A stretch of 59,845 nucleotides of DNA from Fructobacillus cardui (GTDB taxonomy: Bacteria; Bacillota; Bacilli; Lactobacillales; Lactobacillaceae), in the NCBI RefSeq assembly GCF_023218935.1, contig NZ_JAJIAL010000010.1; one strand, 5' to 3'. This document shows, piece after piece, positions 1 through 8,570 of the stretch. Position numbers and translations under genes: made by a program. The notes beneath the pieces were generated by a model that was given only the letters and a program-made list of their open reading frames with translations, did no database searches and was not told the DNA's origin. Position 1 is the first letter of the stretch. Each line of letters opens with the position of its first letter.

Positions 1-123
1 GAGCAATAATTGAATCCTTGAATTCCTTTGAGTAGCGGGGTCGTTTTGTCATATGCTAAAATTCTTTTCTTTCTTGAGTGATTATACAGTGGATTGGTGC
101 ATAAAATCTGTCCACTTTATTAG

Positions 124-366
124 CATACGAGCAATGTGCATTCTTCCTACCGGTCAATCGTCAAGCCAGTGGTTGGCTTTGTGACCAAGGTTTCGCATCA
201 ATCTGAAAAGATTAATCATTCGGTAACGGTCATTATTCCACAGTTCGTACCGAAGAAGCCTTGGCAAAATATTTTGCATAATCAGTCTTCACTGCGGTTG
301 CGAGCAGCCTTATCGGCCATGGATAATATCTCGATTTCGACCTATTATTATCATCTTTCAGAATAA
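124..366 (+). pseudogene. C-terminal remnant of an APC-family amino-acid permease
   Basis: The last ~75 codons before the TAA at 364 carry the characteristic tail of APC-superfamily permeases with a cytoplasmic C-terminal domain: a YRSIVKPVVGFV segment, then TVIIPQFVPKKPWQNILHNQ and SLRLRAAL, ending in YYYHLSE. No initiating methionine or membrane segments precede it; the same frame has stops at 7, 19, 79 and 121. The 120 bases to the window edge show no readable continuation. It is therefore a remnant of a permease whose transmembrane part is lost or lies in other frames outside the window. Family assignment rests on the recognised tail only. Confidence 0.6.
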
Positions 367-401
367 AAATCAGCTAGTCAATCATCGCGATGATTGGTTC
401 A

Positions 402-432
402 AAAAAAGCCTCCAAATTTTTGGAGGCTTTTG
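402..432. terminator. Bidirectional intrinsic terminator
   Basis: Inverted repeat AAGCCTCCAAA / TTTGGAGGCTT with A-rich and T-rich flanks on either side. It sits between the permease remnant (plus) and gatD (minus), so it can end transcription from both. Confidence 0.8.
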
Positions 433-444
433 TATTGCTGATTT

Positions 445-1176
445 TTAGAAAGTTTCGGTAGGGACTTGATTTAACTTGGCTTGCCAATTAATGTCTGGAT
501 ACTTACGAGACAAGGCTGTTGCCAAGACACGCTTGGCCAGGTTACCATTACGGGTGAAGATTGGGCCGTGGAAGTAAGAACCGTAAACGTTGTGATAAAT
601 CACGCCCTCGGTCTTGTCCATGCCATTATTGCCTTGGCCGGTGGTGACGGTTCCCAAGGCCTCCTCACCCTTGCCCAAGAATGTCCTACCCTGATGGTTT
701 TCAAAGCCGTGGTATTCTTCGCCGGTTTCGTTATTTTTGATGACAATATCACCAGTTAGTCGGCTACCCTTGAGGGTTTTGACCTGGTCATCGGTCATAT
801 TAGTGGTGTAGTGGTCCATGACCCCGATACCATCGACTTTGGTCCCATCGGCCATTTCCATATAATGACCTAGGAGCTGGAAACCACCGCAGACGGCTAA
901 AAGTGGACCATCGTTTTCGATGTATTCTTTTAGGCCATCAGCCTTGGCTTTCAAATCGTTAGCCACGATGGTTTCTTCGTAGTCCTGGCCTCCGCCAAAG
1001 AGGACAAAGTCGTAAGCTTTGGGATCGAAGTCCTCGTTAAGCGAAACGAGGCGGTCGTCAACGTCGACGCCAATTTGCTTGGCATAGTAACGCAAGGCAA
1101 TGATGTTACCGTAGTCACCATAGGTGTTCATTAAATCACCGTAGAGGTGGGCTAGTTCGAGTGTGTAGTCAGCCAT
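445..1176 (-). CDS. gatD: Lipid II isoglutaminyl synthase, glutamine amidotransferase subunit GatD
   Basis: Supplies ammonia from glutamine to MurT, which amidates the D-Glu of lipid II stem peptides. The 243-residue product is a class-I (CobB/CobQ-like) amidotransferase: an FGGGQDYEE segment near 60-68, the nucleophile elbow LAVCGGFQLLG with Cys96, and a C-terminal GSYFHGP with His203, matching the Cys/His pair described for GatD. It begins inside the stop of murT (TAATG, one shared base), so the two are translationally coupled, as usual for this heterodimer. Length and motifs look intact. Confidence 0.95.
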   Translation of the reverse strand: MADYTLELAHLYGDLMNTYGDYGNIIALRYYAKQIGVDVDDRLVSLNEDFDPKAYDFVLFGGGQDYEETIVANDLKAKADGLKEYIENDGPLLAVCGGFQLLGHYMEMADGTKVDGIGVMDHYTTNMTDDQVKTLKGSRLTGDIVIKNNETGEEYHGFENHQGRTFLGKGEEALGTVTTGQGNNGMDKTEGVIYHNVYGSYFHGPIFTRNGNLAKRVLATALSRKYPDINWQAKLNQVPTETF

Positions 1177-2534
1177 TAATATTCCTCCTGAATGTAACCA
1201 TGGTTTTTTAAGACGGCTCGAATTTGGAGCATCGCCGTGTAAGTAGCGGCCAGATAAATCTTTTTGGTTGGTGCCTGGTCGATTGCTTTTAAGATATCTT
1301 CCGTCTTTTGGTAGGTGCCATCGAGGTCCAAACCGGCCATCTTCAAGCGGACGGTGATGTCCTTATAGCGTTCACCGCCGGTTGATAAGGAGGCTAATTT
1401 TGAGTCATGGAGGCGTTCAAATTCAGCATCCCAAATCCAAGAAGTATCAATTCCATCCGCATAATTGGCATTGAGCAATGTAATTAAAGTGAAGGGATCT
1501 TTTTCCGTTTCCATCATATCGATAACGGAGTTCGTCCCAACGGGATTTTTGATGAGCAAAATCGTGACATCCTTGCCATCGACATTAAGTGATTCCTGGC
1601 GACCGAAAACCTGCTTATCTTCTTCAAAGGCCTTCTTAATATCTGCAAGGCTGACATCAAAGGACCGGCCAACAGCATAGGCTGCCAATGCATTGTAGAT
1701 GTTGTAGAGGCCACCAATGGCAATCTTGTAAGATGTGCCATCGAGGTCAAAGGCAGAAGACTTTGGTGTTAACTCGTTTAATGCCGTTACAGCATAGTCG
1801 AGTTTGGGACGCTTGAAACCGTCGGTTGTTGAAAAATAGCGGCCGAGGTTCGCGTAAGTAATGAAGTCATAGTGGAGGACGGAGTTGTCCGTTGGGGAAA
1901 GGATACCATCCGTATTTGTTGGTGCCTTCAAGTCTTTAAAATCAGCTTCCTTGACGTTGTCAAAGCCATAATAAATCCGCTGATTTGAGTAAGAACCGCG
2001 AGCAAAGATGGGCGAATCAGCGTTGGTAATCACCGTTGCGTCTGGTGCCTGGTTAATGCCGGCGATAATCTTATCGTAAGTGGAATAAATTTCACCGTAG
2101 CGGTCGAGTTGGTCGCGGAAGAGATTGGTCAAAACGAAGTATTTCGGTTCAATGGCCTTTGCCAAAGACAAAACATTGGCCTCATCAACTTCCAAGACCG
2201 CAACCGGCTTTTTTCCATTGGGTGATGGTTTCACCTTTGTCGTTAGAAGCGTACCAACAATTCCCTGGACCATGTTGGAACCAGATGGGTTGGTCACCAC
2301 AGTGTAACCACCGGCTCGTAAGACCCGGGTAATCAAAGCGGTTGTCAACGTTTTTCCATTTGTCCCCGTGACAATCACTAGGTCAAATTCTTTTTCAATG
2401 GTCTGTAAAACTTCTGGATCAATCTTAACGGCTAGCTTGCCGGGCAAAGAAGTACCACCGCGCTTTAAGATATTGCGGAGCAAAAAATGACTACTTTTGG
2501 CCGTGAATTTGGCTAACTGACTTTTTACTGACAT
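1176..2534 (-). CDS. murT: Lipid II isoglutaminyl synthase, Mur-ligase subunit MurT (cysteine-free)
   Basis: ATP-dependent ligase subunit of the MurT-GatD complex. Mur-ligase P-loop VTGTNGKT at 55-62, central ligase domain with TNLFRDQLDRYGE, and a C-terminal DUF1727-type domain. In the MurT enzymes I know, an inserted zinc ribbon carries two CxxC pairs; here the matching stretch (about 213-240) reads SPTDNSVL ... YFSTTDGFKRP, with Ser/Thr/Asp in place of the cysteines, and the protein has no cysteine anywhere. Everything else looks normal in length (452 aa). A good Shine-Dalgarno (GGGGGA) precedes the ATG at 2534. Confidence 0.93.
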   Translation of the reverse strand: MSVKSQLAKFTAKSSHFLLRNILKRGGTSLPGKLAVKIDPEVLQTIEKEFDLVIVTGTNGKTLTTALITRVLRAGGYTVVTNPSGSNMVQGIVGTLLTTKVKPSPNGKKPVAVLEVDEANVLSLAKAIEPKYFVLTNLFRDQLDRYGEIYSTYDKIIAGINQAPDATVITNADSPIFARGSYSNQRIYYGFDNVKEADFKDLKAPTNTDGILSPTDNSVLHYDFITYANLGRYFSTTDGFKRPKLDYAVTALNELTPKSSAFDLDGTSYKIAIGGLYNIYNALAAYAVGRSFDVSLADIKKAFEEDKQVFGRQESLNVDGKDVTILLIKNPVGTNSVIDMMETEKDPFTLITLLNANYADGIDTSWIWDAEFERLHDSKLASLSTGGERYKDITVRLKMAGLDLDGTYQKTEDILKAIDQAPTKKIYLAATYTAMLQIRAVLKNHGYIQEEY

Positions 2535-2674
2535 AAAAAAGTCCCCCTTTTTCTAAACTCTTATTTTACCATGCGCCATGCGAATTTTCCCTAAAATGGT
2601 CTAGGCAGTCGAGTTATGATTAAAAAATTGCTATAATAGATTGATAGATTAGATGGAACAAGTGAGGCGAAAAC

Positions 2675-3265
2675 GTGGCACAACTGTACTTTGAATATGG
2701 GGCGATGGGCTCTGGCAAATCAATTGAAATTTTGAAAGTTGCTCATAATTATGAATCTCAAGACAAAGAGGTCTTGTTGCTAACGCCCTTAGTGGATGAC
2801 CGTGATGGGATTGGCGTGATTGCCTCACGAATTGGGTTAAAGCGACCAGCGACGGTTGTGGCCGAGGATGCAAATCTCTATAAAATGATTAAGGCCCGCA
2901 AGAACGATAAATTAGCGGCTGTCTTGGTTGATGAGGCGCAATTTTTAATGGCGAATCAGGTCGATCAATTGGCCTACGTAGTCGATGATTTAAACTTGCC
3001 TGTGATGGCCTTTGGCCTCAAGCAGGATGCCTTTAACCACCTGTTTGAAGGGTCACGTCGCTTGTTGGAGACTGCCGATAAGCTTGAAGAGATGAAAACG
3101 ATTTGCTCGTTTTGTGGTAAAAAGGCAACGACCCAACTGCGAATTGCCAATGGCCAACCGCAGTATTCTGGTAACCAGGTGCAAATCGGGGGGGATGAGT
3201 CTTACTTGCCAACCTGCCGCAAACATTGGTACCACCCAATTTTAGAAATGATTCCAAAGAATTAA
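2675..3265 (+). CDS. tdk: Thymidine kinase
   Basis: Salvage enzyme phosphorylating thymidine with ATP. GTG start at 2675. The P-loop GAMGSGKS lies at about 9-16, the DEAQF Walker-B/lasso motif near 89-93, and the zinc-binding cysteines remain (ICSFCGKK, then a late TCRKHW), so the family's structural zinc site is kept here, unlike in murT and hslO. 196 residues, typical of bacterial type-II TK. It starts a plus-strand run with prfA 9 bases downstream, the common Firmicutes tdk-prfA-prmC order. Confidence 0.95.
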   Translation: MAQLYFEYGAMGSGKSIEILKVAHNYESQDKEVLLLTPLVDDRDGIGVIASRIGLKRPATVVAEDANLYKMIKARKNDKLAAVLVDEAQFLMANQVDQLAYVVDDLNLPVMAFGLKQDAFNHLFEGSRRLLETADKLEEMKTICSFCGKKATTQLRIANGQPQYSGNQVQIGGDESYLPTCRKHWYHPILEMIPKN

Positions 3266-3274
3266 GGAGACACG

Positions 3275-4354
3275 ATGGATCCGATATTTTCACAATTACA
3301 AGCGGTCGTGGACCATTACGATGAATTGAATCAAATGCTAGCCGATCCCGAAGTCATGAGCGATTCAAAGAATTACATGGCGCTGTCAAAAGAAGCGGGT
3401 GGCATTCGCGAAACGGTTGAAACATTCAAGCGCTACCAACAGGTCGTCAACGACTTGCTTGAGGCCGAAGAACTCTTAGGGGATGCTGAAATGGGTGAAT
3501 TAGCCAAGGAAGATCTGGCGACACTCAAACCCGAAAAGGCCGAACTAGAGGAAAAGCTAAAGGTCTTGATGTTGCCCACTGACCCCAACGATGATAAAAA
3601 CATCATTATGGAAATTCGTGGTGCTGCGGGTGGGGATGAGTCGTCCTTGTTTGCGGCTGATTTGCTAGGAATGTACCGCCGTTACGCCGAAAATCAGGGG
3701 TGGTCATTGCAGATTGTTGATGAAACGACAACTGAAGTTGGTGGCTATAAGGAAGTCGTGGCGATGATTGTTGGTAACAACGTTTATTCAAAGTTGAAAT
3801 TTGAATCGGGTGCCCACCGCGTGCAAAGAGTGCCATCAACGGAAACACAAGGCCGAATCCACACCTCAACTGCTACGGTCGGTGTAATGCCAGAGTTCGA
3901 AGAAGTCGATGCAGAAGGATTAATTGATCCAAAAGATGTCCGTGAGGATGTTTACCGGTCATCTGGTGCCGGTGGTCAGCACGTTAACAAGACGTCTTCA
4001 GCGATTCGCTTGACCCACGAACCAACAGGGATTACAGTGGCCATGCAAGACGAACGGTCCCAGCAACAAAACCGGGACCGGGCCTGGAAAATTTTGAACG
4101 CCCGTGTTTACGACCACTTTGCCCAGGAAAACGAGGCGGAGTATGCCGAACAGCGGAAAACTGCTGTCGGATCTGGGGCTCGTTCCGAACGAATTCGAAC
4201 TTATAACTACCCACAAAACCGGGTGACAGACCACCGCATTGGCTTGACTTTGAATAAGTTGGACCGGATTATTGCCGGTGACTTAGATGAAATCATTGAT
4301 GCTTTGGTCTTAGCCGAACAAACAGCTAAGCTGGCGGAGTTAAATCAGCAATAA
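3275..4354 (+). CDS. prfA: Peptide chain release factor 1
   Basis: Recognises UAA/UAG in the ribosomal A site and triggers peptide release. Contains the GGQ catalytic motif at 233-235 (in GAGGQHVNKTSS) and the stop-codon recognition loop with the PxT-type tripeptide P187-S-T189 within RVPSTETQGRIHTS. 359 aa, full length. The SD AAGGAG precedes the ATG. The stop overlaps the prmC start (TAATG), and PrmC methylates the GGQ glutamine, so enzyme and substrate are coupled. Confidence 0.97.
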   Translation: MDPIFSQLQAVVDHYDELNQMLADPEVMSDSKNYMALSKEAGGIRETVETFKRYQQVVNDLLEAEELLGDAEMGELAKEDLATLKPEKAELEEKLKVLMLPTDPNDDKNIIMEIRGAAGGDESSLFAADLLGMYRRYAENQGWSLQIVDETTTEVGGYKEVVAMIVGNNVYSKLKFESGAHRVQRVPSTETQGRIHTSTATVGVMPEFEEVDAEGLIDPKDVREDVYRSSGAGGQHVNKTSSAIRLTHEPTGITVAMQDERSQQQNRDRAWKILNARVYDHFAQENEAEYAEQRKTAVGSGARSERIRTYNYPQNRVTDHRIGLTLNKLDRIIAGDLDEIIDALVLAEQTAKLAELNQQ

Positions 4355-5289
4355 TGACACAAGAAAAAACTGACTGGCAACAGACACATCGCCCAAATCA
4401 GGCAGGCTCCGAAAAAACGGTTCAGATTTCACTTTTAGAAGCGCGCAAGTGGGCGCTCAAGGAACTGACGGCGGCCGGTTTGGATGCAGACGAGGCGAGT
4501 GATAACGTTGACTTTCTTTTAACAGGCGCTTTGAAAGTGAACTACGGGATGTTACGGGCCAACCTAACCCGGCAAATGCACCCCTGGCTAGCCAAGCGCT
4601 GGCCAACATGGATTGCCCAGTTGCTCAAGGGCTTGCCTGCCCAGTATGTTCTCGGGCAGGCACCCTTTTATGGTCGCGAGTTCGTGGTTGATGACCGGGT
4701 CTTGATTCCCCGTCCAGAAACGGAACTATTGGTTGACTGGGTTTTGAGCGATTTGAAGGCTAAGGGTGAGCAGGCCCCGACTATTTTAGACGTTGGGACA
4801 GGGTCTGGCGCGATTATCTTGACGTTGGCTCAGGAGTTACCAGACGCTCGAGGAATTGGCCTTGATATTTCGTTGGATGCTTTGGCAGTGGCCAAGAAAA
4901 ACCGCCACCAATTCGAATTGGCGAATCGCGTTGGCTTGATGCATTCCGATCTTTTCACAGCGTTGGCCGACCAACGCTTTGACGTTATCGTTTCTAACCC
5001 GCCTTATATCCGACCGGATGGACAGGAAGAAATGGATAAATCAGTGGTGGCCTTCGAGCCTGATTTGGCCTTGTACGCCCCAAATGGTGGCAAAGCCCTC
5101 TATGAACGAATGGCGCATGGCTTAGAAAAACAGCTGACGCCAGGCGGGGTAGCCTATTTTGAAATTGGCTATGATCAAGGCGAAGCGTTAACTAAGGTCT
5201 TCCAAGACCAATTACCAACAGCAACAGTGACATTGAAGCAGGATTTAGCCGGTCTTGACCGGATGATCCGGGTACAGTTAAAAAAATGA
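4354..5289 (+). CDS. prmC: Release factor glutamine methyltransferase
   Basis: SAM-dependent N5-methylation of the GGQ glutamine in release factors. SAM-binding DVGTGSG at 146-152 and the NPPY catalytic motif at 215-218, both inside a Rossmann-fold domain preceded by an N-terminal helical domain. The N-terminus carries about 23 extra, charged residues before the usual start; the ATG is fixed by the TAATG overlap with prfA, but a later start cannot be excluded. ATGA overlap with tsaC downstream. Confidence 0.95.
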   Translation: MTQEKTDWQQTHRPNQAGSEKTVQISLLEARKWALKELTAAGLDADEASDNVDFLLTGALKVNYGMLRANLTRQMHPWLAKRWPTWIAQLLKGLPAQYVLGQAPFYGREFVVDDRVLIPRPETELLVDWVLSDLKAKGEQAPTILDVGTGSGAIILTLAQELPDARGIGLDISLDALAVAKKNRHQFELANRVGLMHSDLFTALADQRFDVIVSNPPYIRPDGQEEMDKSVVAFEPDLALYAPNGGKALYERMAHGLEKQLTPGGVAYFEIGYDQGEALTKVFQDQLPTATVTLKQDLAGLDRMIRVQLKK

Positions 5290-6296
5290 AAACGAAAGAA
5301 TTACAAAACAATAGTACAGATATCGCAGAGGCAGCAGCGCTGATTCAGGCGGGTGAGGTGGTTGCCTTTCCAACTGAAACAGTTTATGGTTTGGGCGCGG
5401 ATGCTACCAACGACGAAGCCGTCCAAGCTGTCTTTACGGCAAAGGGTCGGCCAGCCGATAACCCGTTGATTATGACGGTTGGGGATGCGAGCCAATTGTC
5501 CGCTTACGTTGAGGTTTCTCACCAAGCAAGACAGTTGATGAACACGTTTTGGCCGGGTTCGTTGACCATCATTTTACCGATTAAGGAAAATGCAGTTTCG
5601 ATGCTGGTGACGGGTGGCCTGCAAACGGCGGCCGTTCGCATGCCGGATAACCAAGCAACGCGGGCAATGATCCGCCAGGCGGGGACCCCAATTGTTGGTC
5701 CATCTGCCAACCTTTCTGGCAAGCCATCACCAACGACGGCCGCTCACGTTCATCATGATATGGATGGGAAGATTGCTGCTGTTTTGGATGATGGTCCAAC
5801 CAAAGTGGGCTTGGAATCAACAGTCATCGATTTAACGGCGGCCGAGCCCACCATCTTGCGTACGGGAGCCGTTAGCCAAAAGATGTTAACAGTGGTCTTG
5901 GGCAAGCAAGTCATCGATGGAACTAGTCAAAAGTCCTTGGCGGCCGATGAAACACCAAAGGCTCCAGGGATGAAGTACCGGCATTATGCACCAGATAAGC
6001 CAGTGATTGTCTTTGATCCATTGGATTTCAATGACCTCAAGGAAAGCCTGGCAGAGGGCGACGCTGTCTTGGCTTCAGAGGAGCTGTTGGCAGAATTACC
6101 AAAAACCGTGCCATCGTGGTCTCTAGGAGCTGATTTGGCCAGTGCGAGTGAAAACCTCTTTGCTGGGTTGCGCTACTTTGATGACCAAGGTACAGTTAAT
6201 AAAATTTATGCCCAGGCGATGTCGGACATCGATTTGGGTAAGGCATATAACAATCGGTTAGGCAAAGCTAGTGGTGGCCAGCGATTTACTCTGTAA
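5286..6296 (+). CDS. tsaC: L-threonylcarbamoyladenylate synthase (YrdC-Sua5 type)
   Basis: Makes threonylcarbamoyl-AMP from threonine, bicarbonate and ATP, the first step of tRNA t6A37 formation. Residues ~12-200 form the YrdC domain (PTETVYGLGADAT, KGRPADNPL, PSANLSGKPSPTT), followed by a linker and the Sua5 C-terminal domain announced by APGMKYRHYAP. 336 aa, the YwlC/Sua5 long form. Overlaps prmC by 4 bases. The other t6A genes tsaB and tsaD lie 0.5-3.3 kb downstream, so most of the pathway is clustered. Confidence 0.95.
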   Translation: MKTKELQNNSTDIAEAAALIQAGEVVAFPTETVYGLGADATNDEAVQAVFTAKGRPADNPLIMTVGDASQLSAYVEVSHQARQLMNTFWPGSLTIILPIKENAVSMLVTGGLQTAAVRMPDNQATRAMIRQAGTPIVGPSANLSGKPSPTTAAHVHHDMDGKIAAVLDDGPTKVGLESTVIDLTAAEPTILRTGAVSQKMLTVVLGKQVIDGTSQKSLAADETPKAPGMKYRHYAPDKPVIVFDPLDFNDLKESLAEGDAVLASEELLAELPKTVPSWSLGADLASASENLFAGLRYFDDQGTVNKIYAQAMSDIDLGKAYNNRLGKASGGQRFTL

Positions 6297-6311
6297 TAAA
6301 AGAGATTTACC

Positions 6312-6340
6312 TTGCTATTTTGTAAGCGCTTTGATAAACT
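6312..6340 (+). promoter_or_regulatory. ptsH promoter with cre-like operator in the spacer
   Basis: TTGCTA (6312-6317) and TAAACT (6335-6340) are spaced by 17 bases. The spacer holds TGTAAGCGCTTTGATA (6321-6336), one clear mismatch from the CcpA cre consensus. A repressor bound there would block RNA polymerase. Seen by eye; binding is inference. Confidence 0.6.
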
Positions 6341-6378
6341 AAGACTGAATAAAAGACTTTTCCAAAAAGGAGAATATT

Positions 6379-6648
6379 ATGGCAGAAACACAAGAGTTCA
6401 ACATCATTTCAGAGACAGGGATTCATGCCCGTCCAGCTACTTTATTAGTACAGGCAGCTTCAAAGTTTGTTTCAGAAGTTACCTTGTCATACCAAGGCAA
6501 GGAAGTTAATTTGAAGTCAATCATGGGTGTGATGTCACTCGGTGTTGGCCATGGTGCAGACGTGACTATCAAGGCTGATGGTGACGATGCAAAGGATGCC
6601 TTGGCAGCAGTGGCAAAGGTCATGAAGGATGAAGGCTTGGTTAAGTAA
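6379..6648 (+). CDS. ptsH: Phosphocarrier protein HPr
   Basis: PTS phosphocarrier and, when phosphorylated on serine, CcpA corepressor. The active-site His16 lies in GIHARPA and the regulatory Ser47 in LKSIMGVMSLG, so both the transport and signalling phospho-sites are kept. 89 aa, full length, with SD AAAAGGAG. In most Firmicutes ptsI (Enzyme I) follows; here a weak terminator and then the unrelated tsaB follow, so HPr is a single-gene unit. Its own promoter carries a cre-like site, suggesting feedback by catabolite control. Confidence 0.96.
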   Translation: MAETQEFNIISETGIHARPATLLVQAASKFVSEVTLSYQGKEVNLKSIMGVMSLGVGHGADVTIKADGDDAKDALAAVAKVMKDEGLVK

Positions 6649-6681
6649 CCAAAGCTGATTTTAGATTATTTTCGACGAGAG

Positions 6682-6705
6682 GTCGCACTTTGGCGGCTTT
6701 TTTTA
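6682..6705 (+). terminator. Weak intrinsic terminator after ptsH
   Basis: Five-base stem GTCGC / GCGGC (one G-T pair) followed by a run of seven T. It separates ptsH from tsaB. Confidence 0.5.
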
Positions 6706-6783
6706 TTTGAATTAAGAATGATTTTTAGTAAAATGAAGAAAAGTATCGATGTTAATTGGCGTCGATGACACGGGAGGGCTTTC

Positions 6784-7569
6784 ATGAATATTCTGGTGAT
6801 TGATACAAGTAACCAACCACTGCTCGTCGGCTTAGGCCAAGACGGCCAATTACTCGACACATTCCAAACGGATAAGCCAAAAAATCATTCAATTGATCTT
6901 TTGCCAGCGATTAAGTCGCTTCTGGCGGCTCAAGAGTTAACGGTACAAGATATTGATCAAATTGCTGTTGCCAAGGGACCGGGATCCTTCACCGGCCTAC
7001 GAATTGGACTGACTGTCGGCAAGGTTTTAGCGGGCACGTTAAATAAGCCGCTCTTGGCGATTTCGTCTTTGCAAAGTTTGGCCAAGCAAGTGCAATTGAA
7101 GCAGCAATCTGGCACTCTTGCAGCTGAGGATTCAACGGTGCAAAATCCTCATCCGGGTAAGCTAACTAAGGACACGGTTGTGTTGGCTCTCTTTGATGCG
7201 CGCAATCAAAATGTTTTCGCTGGTGCTTATTTGGGCGATACAGTTGTGTTAGAAGATGGCCATTATCCATTAGAAGAGGTCTTGGACCTCGTCAGCCAGG
7301 TGGCCGAGCCGGTAGTTGTGGTTGGGGATGGTTTACATTTCCAAGATACAATTGAAGAAGCCTTATCAAATCAGCCCCTCACAATTTTGGACCATGACCA
7401 GTCATTACCAACGGGGACTGGGCTGTTGACCTTGGCGCAAACGGCTACCCCCGTGGAAAATATCGATGACTTGACGCCATCGTACTTAAGAAAAACCCAG
7501 GCGGAATTAAACTGGGAACAAAATCACCAAGACGACGGGCAGGACAAACCCTATGTTTTTAAAGTTTAA
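6784..7569 (+). CDS. tsaB: tRNA t6A synthesis protein TsaB
   Basis: Inactive TsaD-like scaffold partner required for transfer of the threonylcarbamoyl group to A37. ASKHA-fold start ILVIDTSNQPL, then the diagnostic AVAKGPGSFTGLRIGLTVGK at about 60-79. 261 aa, at the long end of the family because of an insert rich in Gln/Ser/Thr around 104-125. Overlaps rimI by 17 bases, beginning the four-gene tsaB-rimI-GNAT-tsaD operon. Confidence 0.93.
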   Translation: MNILVIDTSNQPLLVGLGQDGQLLDTFQTDKPKNHSIDLLPAIKSLLAAQELTVQDIDQIAVAKGPGSFTGLRIGLTVGKVLAGTLNKPLLAISSLQSLAKQVQLKQQSGTLAAEDSTVQNPHPGKLTKDTVVLALFDARNQNVFAGAYLGDTVVLEDGHYPLEEVLDLVSQVAEPVVVVGDGLHFQDTIEEALSNQPLTILDHDQSLPTGTGLLTLAQTATPVENIDDLTPSYLRKTQAELNWEQNHQDDGQDKPYVFKV

Positions 7570-8104
7570 GAGAAGACTGAAAGCGCGGCCGGTCGCCCAG
7601 ACCTTGGTCGATTTTCCCGGTGAGACTTTTGAAGCAGCTGGGGAAGAATTATTATTACGAGTAGCAACTGTTTCTGATATTCCCGGACTGGTCGCGATTC
7701 AAGAGGCAGTCTACAATGGCTATGCCCCTTGGGTTTCGCGTGATTTCTACCATGAATTAACCCAAGAAAAGGATCGACTATACTTGGTCGCTTTGAGAAA
7801 GGACCAGGTCATTGCCTTTATTGCTCTGGTCAAGCGTGATTTGGTTTCTGATTTACATATTGCCAATATCGCCGTATTGCCGGTTTGGCAGGGACAACAG
7901 GTTGGCTCGTATTTGATTAACACGGCGAAGGCAGTTGCGCGTGAAATCGGCTTAAAGGAGCTTTCCTTGGAAGCAAGACGGTCAAATACTGGTGCCTTGG
8001 CACTCTACGACCGTCATGGTTTTACGGTGGTGGATGTTGTGGAACATTACTATATTGATAACCAGGAAGATGCAATTTCAATGGTGCTCGACCTTGAACA
8101 TTAA
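7553..8104 (+). CDS. rimI: Ribosomal-protein-alanine N-acetyltransferase-like protein
   Basis: GNAT acetyltransferase. After a ~30-residue basic N-terminal extension, the domain shows IANIAVLPVWQGQQVGSYL (acetyl-CoA binding, Q/RxxGxG-like) and the LSLEARRSNTGALALYDRHGF segment typical of RimI, the enzyme acetylating the N-terminal alanine of ribosomal protein S18. Location between tsaB and tsaD is the standard one for rimI. Start overlaps tsaB; an internal start after the basic stretch is possible. Confidence 0.88.
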   Translation: MFLKFKRRLKARPVAQTLVDFPGETFEAAGEELLLRVATVSDIPGLVAIQEAVYNGYAPWVSRDFYHELTQEKDRLYLVALRKDQVIAFIALVKRDLVSDLHIANIAVLPVWQGQQVGSYLINTAKAVAREIGLKELSLEARRSNTGALALYDRHGFTVVDVVEHYYIDNQEDAISMVLDLEH

Positions 8105-8570
8105 AACAGCAACAATCGATGATAGTCTAAGAATCCACCAAATCGCTTTGGCGGCTTTTTCAAGGGACCAGGTGCCAAAGCGGTTGATTGATGAGCAATT
8201 GGCCGCTGGGCGGGTGACCTATTTATTAGCAGAAACCGATGCACCGGCGCCCGCCAAAGCTGATTTATTAGATGAAGGGACCGTCGAAGACACCCAAATT
8301 GTCGGCTTTTTATCTTACCGTGCCATCTTGGATGAGGTGGACCTCTCTTTTTTGGCCGTTGATCCGGCTTTCCAGGGGCAGGGAATCGCTCGCGAATTAA
8401 TGCAGGCTTTCTGTGAGCAAAATAACGAGCGAAAGGCCTATTTGGAAGTTGCTGAAAACAATGTTTCTGCCCGGCGGCTGTATGAAAAATTTGGCTTTGA
8501 AATTTATGCCCGTCGTGATGGTTATTACCATGATGGCCAAACAGCCATCCTAATGGAGAAGAATTTATGA
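8094..8570 (+). CDS. Second GNAT acetyltransferase of the tsa operon (RimI-like), TTG start
   Basis: A complete 158-residue GNAT domain: NIKTATIDDSLRIHQIAL at the N-terminus, LSFLAVDPAFQGQGIARELM as acetyl-CoA motif, and YLEVAENNVSARRLYEKFGF at the end. No ATG or GTG lies at a sensible place in frame; the TTG at 8094 places the domain edge correctly and overlaps rimI by 11 bases, implying translational coupling. The stop overlaps the tsaD ATG. Whether this or the upstream copy is the true S18 acetylase cannot be decided from sequence. Confidence 0.85.
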   Translation: MNIKTATIDDSLRIHQIALAAFSRDQVPKRLIDEQLAAGRVTYLLAETDAPAPAKADLLDEGTVEDTQIVGFLSYRAILDEVDLSFLAVDPAFQGQGIARELMQAFCEQNNERKAYLEVAENNVSARRLYEKFGFEIYARRDGYYHDGQTAILMEKNL

